From Sphingomonas bacterium (GTDB taxonomy: Bacteria > Pseudomonadota > Alphaproteobacteria > Sphingomonadales > Sphingomonadaceae): DNA of 64,000 nt. Below are positions 26,236 to 35,555 of this stretch, one piece after another. Numbering within the stretch: the stretch's first letter is position 1; every line of letters begins with the position of its first letter. The stretch is from positions 1 through 64,000 of the forward strand of contig NZ_CAHJWJ010000013.1 of the NCBI RefSeq assembly GCF_903642285.1, read 5' to 3'. The notes under the pieces are model-generated. The model was not told the origin of the DNA. It made no database searches and saw only the letters and a program-made list of their open reading frames with translations. A program made the translations under genes and the position numbers.

Positions 26236-28449
26236 ATGCACAAACCCAAGGCAGGGCTTCCGAGCCGCCAGCAGATCCTCGATTTCATCGCGCATTCGGA
26301 ACAGCCCGCGGGCAAACGCGAGATCGCGCGCGCCTTCGGGCTGAGCGCGCAGGACAAGATCGTGCTGAAGGCATTGTTGAAGGACATGGCCGACGAGGGG
26401 CTGATCGATTCGGCGCCCGGCCGCGCGTTCCACAAGATGGGCGGGGTGCCCAAGGTGACCGTGCTGCGGATCGCGGATGTCGACGATAGCGGCAACGTCT
26501 GGGCGGTGCCTGACCGGTGGGAGGCGGAAGGCGTGCTGATTCCCCGACTGCGCGTGCGCGAGCGCAAGGGTGGAAGCCTCGGGATCGGCGATCGTATTCT
26601 AGCCCGGACGGAAGAGGCCGGGGTCGGGTGGATCGCGTATCCGATGAAGCAGATTGCCGCTGCGTCTGACCGGTTGATCGGCGTGCTGCGCGAGGAAGGC
26701 GGGCGGTTGTGGCTGACCGGCGTCGATAAGAAGGAACGCCGCGATTACGCGGTGTCGGACGCCGGCGAGGCGGGGCCGGGCGATCTGGTGCTCGCCGAAC
26801 GCAGCGGGCGACCGCCGCGGGTCACCGCGCGCGTGGTGCAGCGACTGGGCGATCCGTTCGCGCCGAAGAGCTTCTCGCTGATCGCGATCCACAAGCTGGG
26901 TATTCCCGACGTCTTTTCCGTCGAGACGCTGGACGAGGCGCGCGTCGTCGCCGGGTCGGCGCTTGGCGAGGGGCGGGAGGATTTGCGCGACTTGCCGATC
27001 GTCGCCATCGATCCGGCCGATGCGCGCGATCACGACGACGCGGTGTGGGCGGCACCGGATGACGACCCGGCCAACGAGGGCGGGTGGAAGGCGATCGTCG
27101 CGATCGCGGATGTCAGCTTCTATGTGCGTCCGGGCTCGGAACTGGACCGCGAGGCGCGGCGGCGCGGGAATTCGGTGTATTTTCCCGATCGGGTCGTGCC
27201 GATGCTGCCGGAGATGCTGTCCGCGGACATCTGCTCGCTGAAGGCGGGCGCGGACCGCGCGGCATTGGCCTGCCATTTGCGGATCGGGAGGGACGGGGCG
27301 CTGTTGTCCTGGCGCTTCACCCGCGCGGTGGTGCGGATCGCCGCGAATATCGCGTATGAGGATGCGCAGGCGGTGATCGACGCTCCTGCCCGCGAACGGG
27401 AAGGGGAGTTGTTGCCCATCCTCCAACCCCTCTGGTCCTGCTGGCAGGCTCTCGCCAAGGCGCGCGCCGCGCGCGCGCCGCTCGATCTCGATCTGCCCGA
27501 GCGGCGTGTCGTCCTCGACGAACAGGGCCGCCTGCTGTCCGTCGCGCCGCGCGAACGACTCGATGCGCACCGGCTGATCGAGGATTATATGATCGCCGCC
27601 AACGTCGCCGCTGCCAAGGCGCTGGAGGCGAAGAAGGCACCGGTCATGTATCGCATCCATGAGCCGCCGAGCCGCGAGAAACTGGTCGCGCTGAAGGACT
27701 ATCTCGCGACCTTCGACGTCGCCTTCGCGCTCGGTCAGGTCGTCCGGCCGGCGACCTTCAACCATGTCCTCGACAGGATCGGCGACGCCGATTTCCGCCC
27801 GCAGGTGATGGAACAGGTGTTGCGCACGCAGACCCAGGCCTATTACGGCCCCGCGAACCACGGCCATTTCGGCCTCGCGCTGGGCAGCTACGCGCATTTC
27901 ACCTCGCCGATCCGGCGCTATGCCGATCTGCTCGTCCACCGATCGCTCGTCGGCAGCTACACGCTGGGCCCGGGCGCACTGCCCGCGGCGGATGCGGCGA
28001 ACATGGAGGCGGTCGGCGAGCAGATCAGCCGCCTCGAACGCCGCGCGATGGAGGCGGAGCGCGACACGATGGACCGCTACGTCGCGGCCTATCTCTCCGA
28101 ACGGATCGGCGAGACGATGCCCGCGCGCATCACCGGTATCGCCAATTTCGGTGTATTCGCGACGGTGGAGGGCGTCGGCGGCGACGGCCTGTTGTCGGTA
28201 CGTGATCTGGGCGGCGAATATTTTCGCTTCGACGAGGCGGCACGTACGCTGACGGGGGAAACCAGCGGCGACGTCTATACGCTCGGCCAGCGGCTCGATC
28301 TGAAACTGGCGGAGGCGAACCCGGTATCGGGCGCGCTGCGGTTCGAACTGCCGGGCGGGAAACAGGCCGCGCCGCCGCGGCGCGTGGATCGGGTGGTGAA
28401 GCATCGCGGCCGGCCGATGAACATCCGGCATCAGGGGAAGAAGCGTTAG
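26236..28449 (+). CDS. rnr: ribonuclease R
   Basis: Processive 3'-to-5' exoribonuclease able to degrade structured RNA. 737 residues. An N-terminal winged-helix region (RQILDFIAHSEQPAGKREIARAFGL) precedes cold-shock domains. The catalytic RNB domain starts at about residue 255 with VAIDPADARDHDDAVW, the acidic metal site, and includes SADICSLKAGADRAALACH and AHFTSPIRRYADLLVHR. An S1 domain at about 630-705 has ARITGIANFGVFATVEG. The lysine/arginine-rich tail is typical. It is divergent from glpD with a 40-bp spacer. Confidence 0.97.
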   Translation: MHKPKAGLPSRQQILDFIAHSEQPAGKREIARAFGLSAQDKIVLKALLKDMADEGLIDSAPGRAFHKMGGVPKVTVLRIADVDDSGNVWAVPDRWEAEGVLIPRLRVRERKGGSLGIGDRILARTEEAGVGWIAYPMKQIAAASDRLIGVLREEGGRLWLTGVDKKERRDYAVSDAGEAGPGDLVLAERSGRPPRVTARVVQRLGDPFAPKSFSLIAIHKLGIPDVFSVETLDEARVVAGSALGEGREDLRDLPIVAIDPADARDHDDAVWAAPDDDPANEGGWKAIVAIADVSFYVRPGSELDREARRRGNSVYFPDRVVPMLPEMLSADICSLKAGADRAALACHLRIGRDGALLSWRFTRAVVRIAANIAYEDAQAVIDAPAREREGELLPILQPLWSCWQALAKARAARAPLDLDLPERRVVLDEQGRLLSVAPRERLDAHRLIEDYMIAANVAAAKALEAKKAPVMYRIHEPPSREKLVALKDYLATFDVAFALGQVVRPATFNHVLDRIGDADFRPQVMEQVLRTQTQAYYGPANHGHFGLALGSYAHFTSPIRRYADLLVHRSLVGSYTLGPGALPAADAANMEAVGEQISRLERRAMEAERDTMDRYVAAYLSERIGETMPARITGIANFGVFATVEGVGGDGLLSVRDLGGEYFRFDEAARTLTGETSGDVYTLGQRLDLKLAEANPVSGALRFELPGGKQAAPPRRVDRVVKHRGRPMNIRHQGKKR

Positions 28450-28454
28450 GGTAT

Positions 28455-28537
28455 CGTCCCCCGGCCTCGTGCCGGGGTCCAGGGCCAGGGAGCGTAACGC
28501 TTGCGGCTCCGGATGCCGGGATGAGCCCGGCATGACG
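28455..28537. terminator. inverted repeat / probable bidirectional terminator
   Basis: CCCCGGCCTCGTGCCGGGG and GCCGGGATGAGCCCGGC hairpins are flanked by CGTC and TGACG, forming an 83-bp imperfect inverted repeat. It lies between convergent rnr and the oxidoreductase at 28544. Confidence 0.6.
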
Positions 28538-28543
28538 CAGTTT

Positions 28544-29701
28544 CTATCCCGCCCGGAACATCAGCCCCGCCTTGTCCTGCAACCGGTGCCGCAGCGTCGC
28601 CCCCAGCAGCGCCCCCGGCGTCCAGATGCCGCCTTCGCCCTCGGTGTTCAGCAGGCACAGTGCGGTTTCCGCGATCATCCTGCTGGTCGACCCATATCCG
28701 GGGTCGCGATCGCCGGTGACGACGCAATCCATCCGCGATCCGTCGGGCATCAGGCCGATGAACAGCAGGTCGTAATAACCTGCGTCACGCTCCGCCTTCG
28801 ACGGTCCCTCGCCCGGCTTCGGCCCCTTGTCGGACGCGAGCGGGTTCAGCTTCGCGATCGCCTCCGCCGCCGCGCGCCCGACATCGCCGAGCCCGGCGAC
28901 CATCATCTCGTCATAGACGAAATCCTTGCCATAGGCCTGGCCGAGCAGGAAATTGGTGCGGTGCACGTTCTTCGTGTTGATCGGTGCCATGATGAACGGC
29001 GCGACCCAGGCGCCGATCGTCGTGTCATATTCGGGCAGCAGGCCCATCGGCTGGTGCGGCCCGGAAAAACCCGGTGTCAGCGCAAACGGATTGGTCAGCA
29101 GCGCGACGATCGAGGGACTGCGCGCCGCGGCGGCCAGCGTTGCCTTCAGGCTGGCCGCGGTACCGCCCGAAAAGCCGCCCTGCATCTTGCGGACGCGGCC
29201 CTTCACGCGGCGCGCCGGCACGCCGTGCTTCGCGACCGCGCATTCCTGCAAGGACTGTACGCCGAGGTCGAACGGGATCGAGTCGAACCCGCAACTGAAC
29301 ACGATCCGCGCGCCGCTGGCCTTCGCCGCATCCTGGTGCGCGTCGATCATGTGCCGCATCCAGGCGGGCTCCCCGCACAGATCGACATAGCCGGTGCCTG
29401 CCTCGGCGCAGGCCGCGACGAGATCGCCGCCATAGAGTTGATAGGGCCCGACCGTCGTCAGCACGACTCGCGCCCGCTCGGCCATCGTCTTGAGGCCGGC
29501 AGGATCGGATGCGTCCGCCACCACCAGCGGCGTGTCCGCCGGCGCGCCGATCAGGTCGCGCACCTCCGCCAGTTTCGCCGCGCTGCGCCCGGCCATCGCC
29601 CATCGCGGTCCGCCGGTCGGATAGGCCTGTACGAGATATTCGGCGACCAGGCGGCCGGTGAAGCCGGTGGCACCGTAGACGATCAGATCGAAGTCTCGCA
29701 T
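28544..29701 (-). CDS. saccharopine dehydrogenase-like NAD(P)-binding oxidoreductase
   Basis: A 385-residue protein with an N-terminal Rossmann fold, DLIVYGATGFTGRLVAEYL (residues 4-22). It resembles the saccharopine-reductase-like family that includes mycobacterial trans-acting enoyl reductase. Conserved segments include TTVGPYQLYGGDLVAACAEAGTGYVDLCGE and FSCGFDSIPFDLG. Its role here may be lipid reduction, but the substrate cannot be deduced. GGGAGA precedes the ATG at 29701. It lies 17 bp downstream of the ABC exporter on the same strand, so the two are probably cotranscribed. Confidence 0.86.
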   Translation of the reverse strand: MRDFDLIVYGATGFTGRLVAEYLVQAYPTGGPRWAMAGRSAAKLAEVRDLIGAPADTPLVVADASDPAGLKTMAERARVVLTTVGPYQLYGGDLVAACAEAGTGYVDLCGEPAWMRHMIDAHQDAAKASGARIVFSCGFDSIPFDLGVQSLQECAVAKHGVPARRVKGRVRKMQGGFSGGTAASLKATLAAAARSPSIVALLTNPFALTPGFSGPHQPMGLLPEYDTTIGAWVAPFIMAPINTKNVHRTNFLLGQAYGKDFVYDEMMVAGLGDVGRAAAEAIAKLNPLASDKGPKPGEGPSKAERDAGYYDLLFIGLMPDGSRMDCVVTGDRDPGYGSTSRMIAETALCLLNTEGEGGIWTPGALLGATLRHRLQDKAGLMFRAG

Positions 29702-29718
29702 GTCGTCGTCTCCCGGTG

Positions 29719-31509
29719 TCAGGCCGCCTCGTTGAACTGCAAGCTCGCCAGCCGCGCATAAAGGCCGCTGCGGCCGATGAGGGCGGCGTGGCTGCCTTCC
29801 TCGACGATCCGCCCTTCCTCCATCACGACGATCCGCCGCGCGGCGCGCACGGTCGCGAGCCGGTGGGCGATGACCAGCGTGGTCCGATCGGCCATCAGCC
29901 GTTCCAGCGCCTGCTGCACCAATTGCTCGCTCTCGGCGTCGAGCGCACTCGTGGCCTCGTCCAGCAACAGGATCGGCGAATCGCGCAACAGCGCGCGCGC
30001 GATCGTCACACGCTGCCGCTGCCCGCCCGACAATCTCGCGCCGCCTTCGCCAAGGAACGTATCGAGCCCGTCGGGTAGTCGGCGCAGGAATTCGGCTGCG
30101 TTGGCGGCCTCCGCGGCGTCCCACAGCTCGGCGTCGGTCGCATCCCAGCGACCATAGCGCAGATTGTCGCGCGCCGACGCGCCGAAGATCACCGTCTCCT
30201 GCGGCACCATCGCGATCCGGGCGCGGATATCGGCAGGATCGGCCTCGCGCAGGTCGACGCCGTCCATCGTCACACGGCCGCCGCTCGGATCGTAGAAGCG
30301 CTCCGCCAGTTGGAACAGCGTCGTCTTGCCGGCACCCGATGGCCCGACCAGCGCGACCGTCTCGCCGGGGGCGATGGTCAGCGTGAAATCGTGCAGCGCG
30401 GCGACGTCCGGCCGCGTCGGATAGCGGAACGCGACATGCTCGAACGCCAGCGCCCCGCGCGCCGGCTCGGGTAGGGCACGGGGCTCGGCCGGTGCGGCGA
30501 TGCCTGTGACCTCGGTCAGCAGTTCATGCAATCGCTCCGCCGCACCCGCCGAGCGCAGCAGGTCCCCGTAAACCTCGGTCAGCGACCCGAACGAGCCGGC
30601 GACCAGGAACGCGGCGACGAGCGATCCGGTGAGCGATCCTCCCGACAGACGCCCCTCCGCAACGTCGGACACGACCGACCAGAGCAGCCAGAGGATCGCG
30701 CCGAACAACAGCAGGATGACGAGCGCCGTCATCAGGGCGCGGATGCGAATGCGGCGCTTGGCGGCGGCGAAGCCCTGTTCCACCGCGCTCGCGAAGCGTT
30801 CGCCTTCGCGCGCTTCCTGGCCGAACGCCTGAACGATCTTCATCGCGCCAAGCGTCTCCACCGCGATCGCGCCGATATCGGCGATCCGGTCCTGGCTGGT
30901 GCGCGAAAAGCCACGCACCCGCCGGCCGAGCAGAACGATCGGCAGGACGATGATCGGTATCGCGAGCAGCAGCGATCCGGCGAGCTTTGGCGCCAGAACG
31001 AACATCGTCGCGACGCTGGCGATCCCGGTCAGCGCGTTGCGCAGCGCGACGGAGACGGTGGTGCCGACTGCGGTCTCGATCTGCGCGGTATCCGCGGTAA
31101 GGCGCGATGCGATCTCGGCCGGCCGGTTCTCCTCGAAGAAACGCGGCGCGAGGCCGAGGAGATTGCGCTGCACCGCAATCCGCACATCCGCCACCACGCG
31201 CTCGCCCAGCCAGGAAACGAAGTAGAAGCGCACCGCGGTACCCAGCGCGAGCAGCAGCACCAGGCCGAACAGCGCATAGAAGACCTGATCGATATGCGCC
31301 GCATCGCCGCCATGCGAAAAGCCGCGATCGATCATCGACCGGATCGGATAGGGGATCGACGCCGTCACGAGCGACGTGACGAGCAATGCCGCGAGCGCCG
31401 CCGCGACCTGCGCCGGGTAATGCGAGGCGAAGCGCCACACCATTTTCAGGCTACCCAGACGGCGCGGTACGGCTGGAAGCGGAGATGTCGGGGACGGTTG
31501 TCGGGCCAT
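29719..31509 (-). CDS. ABC exporter, fused permease and ATP-binding protein
   Basis: A 596-residue half-transporter of the MsbA/LmrA exporter type that works as a homodimer in the inner membrane. Six membrane helices lie between about residues 35 and 310. The nucleotide-binding domain follows with Walker A VGPSGAGKTT, Q-loop MVPQETVIF, signature LSGGQRQR, Walker B ILLLDEATSALD and H-loop VIAHRLATV. The substrate is unknown; lipid or drug export is the family norm. It is divergent from the PHB depolymerase gene (132 bp between start codons). Confidence 0.93.
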   Translation of the reverse strand: MARQPSPTSPLPAVPRRLGSLKMVWRFASHYPAQVAAALAALLVTSLVTASIPYPIRSMIDRGFSHGGDAAHIDQVFYALFGLVLLLALGTAVRFYFVSWLGERVVADVRIAVQRNLLGLAPRFFEENRPAEIASRLTADTAQIETAVGTTVSVALRNALTGIASVATMFVLAPKLAGSLLLAIPIIVLPIVLLGRRVRGFSRTSQDRIADIGAIAVETLGAMKIVQAFGQEAREGERFASAVEQGFAAAKRRIRIRALMTALVILLLFGAILWLLWSVVSDVAEGRLSGGSLTGSLVAAFLVAGSFGSLTEVYGDLLRSAGAAERLHELLTEVTGIAAPAEPRALPEPARGALAFEHVAFRYPTRPDVAALHDFTLTIAPGETVALVGPSGAGKTTLFQLAERFYDPSGGRVTMDGVDLREADPADIRARIAMVPQETVIFGASARDNLRYGRWDATDAELWDAAEAANAAEFLRRLPDGLDTFLGEGGARLSGGQRQRVTIARALLRDSPILLLDEATSALDAESEQLVQQALERLMADRTTLVIAHRLATVRAARRIVVMEEGRIVEEGSHAALIGRSGLYARLASLQFNEAA

Positions 31510-31641
31510 GGCCCGATCTAGCAGCCCCGTCGCCTTCGCTCAACGATGATGGGCACCGTGCCCACGCATACGCGATCGTCGATTGTGCACTGCGGAAATG
31601 TGGATAGGGATGTCGCGACCCACGCGCCAAGAGGATACCCG

Positions 31642-32874
31642 ATGCTTTACGACATGTACGAGATGCAGCGTTCGATGTTGGCCGGTGCCGGCGCGATGGC
31701 GGATCTCGGTGCGTCGATGCTGACCAGTCCCGGTAACCCGTTCGCCCACACCGGCGGCGGATCGGTCATGGCGTCGGCACTGGCGGTATTCGCGCACGCC
31801 GCCGCATCGCGCGGCAAGCCCGCGTTCGGTCTCGATTCCACGCTGGTCGATGGCCGGGCGGTCGCCGTGCGCGAGGAGATCGTCGCCCGCCGCGCGTTCG
31901 GTCAGCTCAAGCATTTCGTTCGCGACGGTATCGATCATGGGCCAAAGCTGCTGATCGTCGCGCCGATGTCGGGCCACTATGCGACGCTGCTGCGCGGCAC
32001 GGTGGAACGGATGCTACCGGTCGCGGATGTCTACATCACCGACTGGCGCGACGCGAAAATGGTACCCGTGTCGGACGGTCGTTTCGATCTGGACGATTAT
32101 ATCGATTACCTCGTGGAATTTCTGTCCGTGATCGGTGAGGCCGGCGACGGGGAGCGCGCACATATGCTGGCGGTGTGTCAGCCGTCGGTGCCATGCTACG
32201 CCGCCGCCGCGCTGATGAGTGCGGATGCGCACCCCTGGCGGCCGAAGACGCTGACGATGATGGGTGGTCCGGTCGACACGCGTCAGGCACCGACCGCGGT
32301 CAACACGCTCGCGACGAAACGTCCTTTCGCCTGGTTCGAACAGAATGTCATCGCGACGGTCCCTGCCAACTATCCGGGCGCGGGGCGGCGGGTCTATCCG
32401 GGGTTCCTGCAACTGGCCGGATTCCTGTCGATGAACCTGGGCAATCACATGAACAGCCATTGGGACATGTTCAAGCATCTGGTCGCCGGCGATGGCGAAA
32501 GCGCGGATGCCACCAAGGCATTCTATGACGAATACCGCTCGGTCTGCGACATGACCGCGGAATTCTATCTCCAGACGATCGATCTGGTATTCCAGACGCA
32601 TGCGCTGCCGAACGGGACGATGACCCATCGCGGTCGACCGGTCGATCCGGGGGCGATCGTCGATATCGGTCTACTCGCGATCGAGGGCGAGCGCGACGAT
32701 ATTTCGGGGATCGGCCAGACCAGGGCCGCGCTGTCGCTCGCGACCAACCTTCCGGACGTGAAAAAACGGTATCTAATGGCGCAAGGTGCGGGCCATTACG
32801 GGATATTCAACGGCACGCGGTGGCGCGATACGATCGCGCCGGTCGTGGAGGACTGGATGGCGGCGAACGGCTAA
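31642..32874 (+). CDS. phaZ: intracellular poly(3-hydroxybutyrate) depolymerase
   Basis: Degrades stored polyhydroxybutyrate granules to 3-hydroxybutyrate units. 410 residues from the ATG at 31642 (AAGAGGAT upstream), which matches the start LYDMYEMQRSMLAGAGAMADLG of intracellular PhaZ. The probable nucleophile is a cysteine, Cys179 in LAVCQPSVP, in place of the serine of extracellular depolymerases, as known for the Ralstonia PhaZ1 type. Other conserved parts are VAPMSGHYATLLRGTVERMLP, YITDWRDAKMVP and QGAGHYGIFNGTRWR near the C-terminus, which supplies the histidine. The open frame upstream of 31642 is not used. Confidence 0.94.
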   Translation: MLYDMYEMQRSMLAGAGAMADLGASMLTSPGNPFAHTGGGSVMASALAVFAHAAASRGKPAFGLDSTLVDGRAVAVREEIVARRAFGQLKHFVRDGIDHGPKLLIVAPMSGHYATLLRGTVERMLPVADVYITDWRDAKMVPVSDGRFDLDDYIDYLVEFLSVIGEAGDGERAHMLAVCQPSVPCYAAAALMSADAHPWRPKTLTMMGGPVDTRQAPTAVNTLATKRPFAWFEQNVIATVPANYPGAGRRVYPGFLQLAGFLSMNLGNHMNSHWDMFKHLVAGDGESADATKAFYDEYRSVCDMTAEFYLQTIDLVFQTHALPNGTMTHRGRPVDPGAIVDIGLLAIEGERDDISGIGQTRAALSLATNLPDVKKRYLMAQGAGHYGIFNGTRWRDTIAPVVEDWMAANG

Positions 32875-32897
32875 CCCGTCCGCCGCCATCCGGTCGA

Positions 32898-33380
32898 TCA
32901 GGCCACGGTGTCCACGACCGCGTGGCTGCTATTCTCCTGGGGCTTGATCGTACCGCCGAACAGCATCTTCAGCCGTCCCGACAGTGCGATGTCGGTTTCC
33001 CACAATTCCGCGCTGTCGATGTCGAAGCGTAGCAGCGTCAGGTCGGGATCGGCCTTTCCGCCCGGGAAATAGGCCTCGGCCGCCTTGTTCCAGAGCTTGT
33101 CGATCTCGGCCCGGTCGTCATCGCGCGATACGACGCCGTCGAGACACGCAAAGAAGTCATGCCCCTTGCTGACGAACTGCGCCATCGCACGGCCACCGTC
33201 GGCGATGCGATTGCCGCGCCCGGCGAAGAAGAACAACGTATTTGGCTGATCGTCGTCGATCTGGGCGGTCATCGGCTCGCGATGCTGGTCGCTGCCGTCC
33301 AGCCCGATCATGACGAACGGGCTCGCCTTCAACTTGTCGATGAACTTGTCTGCGACTTCCTGCGGGGTGTGTTCGGCCAT
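32898..33380 (-). CDS. pyridoxamine 5'-phosphate oxidase-like general stress protein
   Basis: A 160-residue flavin-reductase-fold protein of the general stress FMN-binding split-barrel group. Visible points: a start with TPQEVADKFIDKLKASPFVMIGLDG, a core PMTAQIDDDQPNTLFFFAGRGN, and KLWNKAAEAYFPGGKADPDLTLLRFD, the family hallmark. GGAGGACGAT precedes the ATG at 33380. The C-terminus has an extra polar tail after GGTIKPQE. It is convergent with phaZ. The ligand is probably a flavin, but its exact role is unknown. Confidence 0.88.
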   Translation of the reverse strand: MAEHTPQEVADKFIDKLKASPFVMIGLDGSDQHREPMTAQIDDDQPNTLFFFAGRGNRIADGGRAMAQFVSKGHDFFACLDGVVSRDDDRAEIDKLWNKAAEAYFPGGKADPDLTLLRFDIDSAELWETDIALSGRLKMLFGGTIKPQENSSHAVVDTVA

Positions 33381-33549
33381 ATCGTCCTCCTGATGGGTTG
33401 GTGGGAGAACGGGTGGGGGCGGCGTTGGTTGCGAAGCGTTGCCCTGTACGTTTGGGCAGTGCCCGAATGTGCAGGTTGCGTGATTACTTCCCGGTCATCA
33501 TGATCCGGCGCGGTGGCAATGACGCTGCCAACACATGGAGGAAACACCT

Positions 33550-33639
33550 ATGACGGTGACCGACTTGTGCCTGATCCTGGGCGTTCTCATCGGTTTTGCG
33601 ACGTTGGTCGTCAAGATCGTGGAGGTACGTAACAAGTAG
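33550..33639 (+). CDS. 29-residue single-helix membrane peptide, toxin-like
   Basis: An ORF of 29 codons preceded by GGAGGAAACACCT, a strong ribosome-binding site. The sequence begins MTVTDLCLILGVLIGFATL, forms one hydrophobic helix, and ends with a short basic tail (VEVRNK). The pattern (MTV start, aliphatic helix, K-rich end) resembles the short holin-like/TxpA-type type I toxins of Firmicutes. Two stem-loop-forming segments follow the stop codon, as they do in those systems. Homology is not proven; a harmless regulatory small membrane protein is an alternative. It stands alone in an otherwise gene-free 400-bp stretch (33381-33779). Confidence 0.7.
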   Translation: MTVTDLCLILGVLIGFATLVVKIVEVRNK

Positions 33640-33685
33640 GGCATACGGGCGGGGCTCGCGCTGACACGCGGGTCCCAAACGATTT

Positions 33686-33715
33686 GAGCCCCGGCCGCTG
33701 ACACGACCGGGGCTC
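33686..33715. terminator. strong hairpin downstream of the small membrane peptide
   Basis: GAGCCCCGG (33686-33694) pairs with CCGGGGCTC (33707-33715) across a 12-base loop containing GCTGACACGA. A related segment, GGGGCTCGCGCTGACACGCGGG, lies just upstream at about 33653, so the loop core GCTGACACG is duplicated. The hairpin could terminate transcripts from both strands. Confidence 0.7.
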
Positions 33716-33779
33716 GCACAAGAAGGCGCCTATGACGTCGCCGGTCTGCGTTATATCCCTTTCAGGGATGTTTTCAACC

Positions 33780-34955
33780 TCACAGCACCTCGAACAACCC
33801 CGCCGCGCCCATGCCGCCGCCGATGCACATCGTGACGACGACATGCTTCGCGCCGCGACGCTTGCCTTCGATCAGCGCATGGCCGGTCATGCGCGCGCCC
33901 GACATGCCGTAAGGGTGGCCGATCGAAATCGCGCCGCCATTGACGTTCAGCAACTCGTCCGGGATGCCGAGTTTGTCGCGGCAATACAGCACCTGCACAG
34001 CGAACGCCTCGTTCAGTTCCCACAGGCCGATATCGTCCATCTTCAGCCCGAACCGCTCGAGCAGCTTGGGGATCGCGAAGACCGGGCCGATGCCCATCTC
34101 GTCGGGTTCGGTGCCCGCCACCGCCATGCCCACATAGCGGCCAAGCGGCGTCAGCCCCTTCGCCGCGGCGACCTTCTCCTCCATCAGCACGCTGGCGGAT
34201 GCGCCGTCCGAAAGCTGCGACGCGTTGCCCGCCGTGATCGTGCCCTCGGGCAGCACGGCCTTCAGGCTCTGCAAGCCGTCAAGCGTTGTGTCGGCGCGAT
34301 TGCCCTCGTCCTTGGACAGGGTCACGTCCTTGTGGCTGACCTCCTTCGTTTCCTTGTTGACGATCGCCATCGTCGCGCTGACGGCGACGATCTCGTCGTC
34401 GAACTTGCCCGCGGCCTGTGCGGCGGCGGTGCGCTGCTGCGACTGAAGCGCATATTCGTCCATCGCATCGCGGCCGATGCCGTAGCGGCTGGCGACGACC
34501 TCCGCGGTCTGCAGCATCGGCATGTAGATCGCCTTGTGCATCGCGATCAGCTCGGGGTCGGGCGCGACGTTCATCTTGGGCGTCTGGACCAGGCTGATGC
34601 TGTCGACGCCGCCGCCGATGGCGACGTCCATATTGTCGACGACGATCTCCTTCGCCGCGGTCGCGATCGCCATCAGGCCCGAGGCGCACTGACGATCGAG
34701 GGACATGCCCGACACGCTGGCCGGCAGCCCGGCGCGGAGCAGCGACGTGCGCGCGATGTTGCCCGCCTGTACGCCCTGCTGGAGCGCGGCACCGAACACC
34801 ACGTCCTGCACTTCGGCACCGTCGATCCCGGCGCGTTCGACCGCCGCCTTGATCGCGTGGCCGGCGAGCGTCGGCGAGGGCAGGTTGTTGAACGCGCCGC
34901 GGTAAGCGCGGCCGATCGGGGTACGGGCGGTGGAGACGATGACGGCGGAACGCAT
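33780..34955 (-). CDS. acetyl-CoA C-acyltransferase (thiolase)
   Basis: Thiolase of 391 residues that either cleaves 3-ketoacyl-CoA (beta-oxidation) or condenses acetyl-CoA (PHB synthesis); sequence alone does not decide. The catalytic Cys90 is in [10 protein letters not shown], the histidine in [19 protein letters not shown], and the second cysteine in [15 protein letters not shown]. The [11 protein letters not shown] segment has the conserved asparagine-glutamate pair. It is 45 bp downstream of the MaoC hydratase gene on the same strand, which favours fatty-acyl-CoA degradation. Confidence 0.94.
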   Translation of the reverse strand: MRSAVIVSTARTPIGRAYRGAFNNLPSPTLAGHAIKAAVERAGIDGAEVQDVVFGAALQQGVQAGNIARTSLLRAGLPASVSGMSLDRQCASGLMAIATAAKEIVVDNMDVAIGGGVDSISLVQTPKMNVAPDPELIAMHKAIYMPMLQTAEVVASRYGIGRDAMDEYALQSQQRTAAAQAAGKFDDEIVAVSATMAIVNKETKEVSHKDVTLSKDEGNRADTTLDGLQSLKAVLPEGTITAGNASQLSDGASASVLMEEKVAAAKGLTPLGRYVGMAVAGTEPDEMGIGPVFAIPKLLERFGLKMDDIGLWELNEAFAVQVLYCRDKLGIPDELLNVNGGAISIGHPYGMSGARMTGHALIEGKRRGAKHVVVTMCIGGGMGAAGLFEVL

Positions 34956-35000
34956 GAGCTTATTGCTCCCTGGCTTGCGGAAGTGGAGGAAGGGGAGGGA

Positions 35001-35459
35001 TCAAACGAAAATCTGGCTGATCCATTCCGCGATCATCGCGGGCTTGGACTGGCCTTCGATCTCGACGGTGAATTCGTTGGTCTGTTGATATTGACCGGGA
35101 CGCTTTTCGTCGAATTCCAGCAGCTTGAAGCGGCCGCGGACCTTTGAACCAGAGCGCACCGGGGTCAGGAAGCGAACCTTGTTGCCGCCGTAATTGACGC
35201 CCATCTTCACGCCCTCCAGCTTCGGCGCGTCCGCAACCTTGGACGACAATAGAGGCATCAGCGCCAGCGTCAGGAAGCCGTGCGCGATCGTGCCGCCGAA
35301 CGGCGTCATCGCCGCCATCGCGGGATCGACATGGATGAACTGGTGGTCGCCGGTCGCATCCGCGAATTTGTCGATCATGGTCTGCGTCACCTCGACCCAT
35401 TCGGATATGGTTTCGCTGCCGATCCGGCCCTTCATCTCCTCCACGGTGATCGTCGTCAC
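35001..35459 (-). CDS. MaoC-family (R)-specific enoyl-CoA hydratase
   Basis: A 152-residue single hot-dog-fold hydratase. The catalytic stretch FADATGDHQFIHVDP, with the Asp/His pair, is followed by FGGTIAHGFLTLALMP, the standard MaoC pattern. It may link beta-oxidation and PHB metabolism by hydrating crotonyl- or enoyl-CoA to the R-isomer. The start is a GTG at 35459. It forms a pair with the downstream thiolase and is divergent from putA. Confidence 0.9.
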   Translation of the reverse strand: MTTITVEEMKGRIGSETISEWVEVTQTMIDKFADATGDHQFIHVDPAMAAMTPFGGTIAHGFLTLALMPLLSSKVADAPKLEGVKMGVNYGGNKVRFLTPVRSGSKVRGRFKLLEFDEKRPGQYQQTNEFTVEIEGQSKPAMIAEWISQIFV

Positions 35460-35555
35460 GGCATTCCCCTCGGCGGCGAAATATGGCTTAGCGCGGGCAT
35501 TCTCTAGGCGCGGGCCGACCGGTTCTGCAAGCCTCAGCTGACCGAAGGTTCGATC

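Noticed and set aside
30526..31521. 331-codon plus-strand frame opposite the ABC exporter
   Set aside because: Shadow frame; the minus strand has intact Walker and signature motifs.
33732..35147. 471-codon plus-strand frame opposite the thiolase
   Set aside because: Antisense shadow; the thiolase active-site motifs are on the minus strand.
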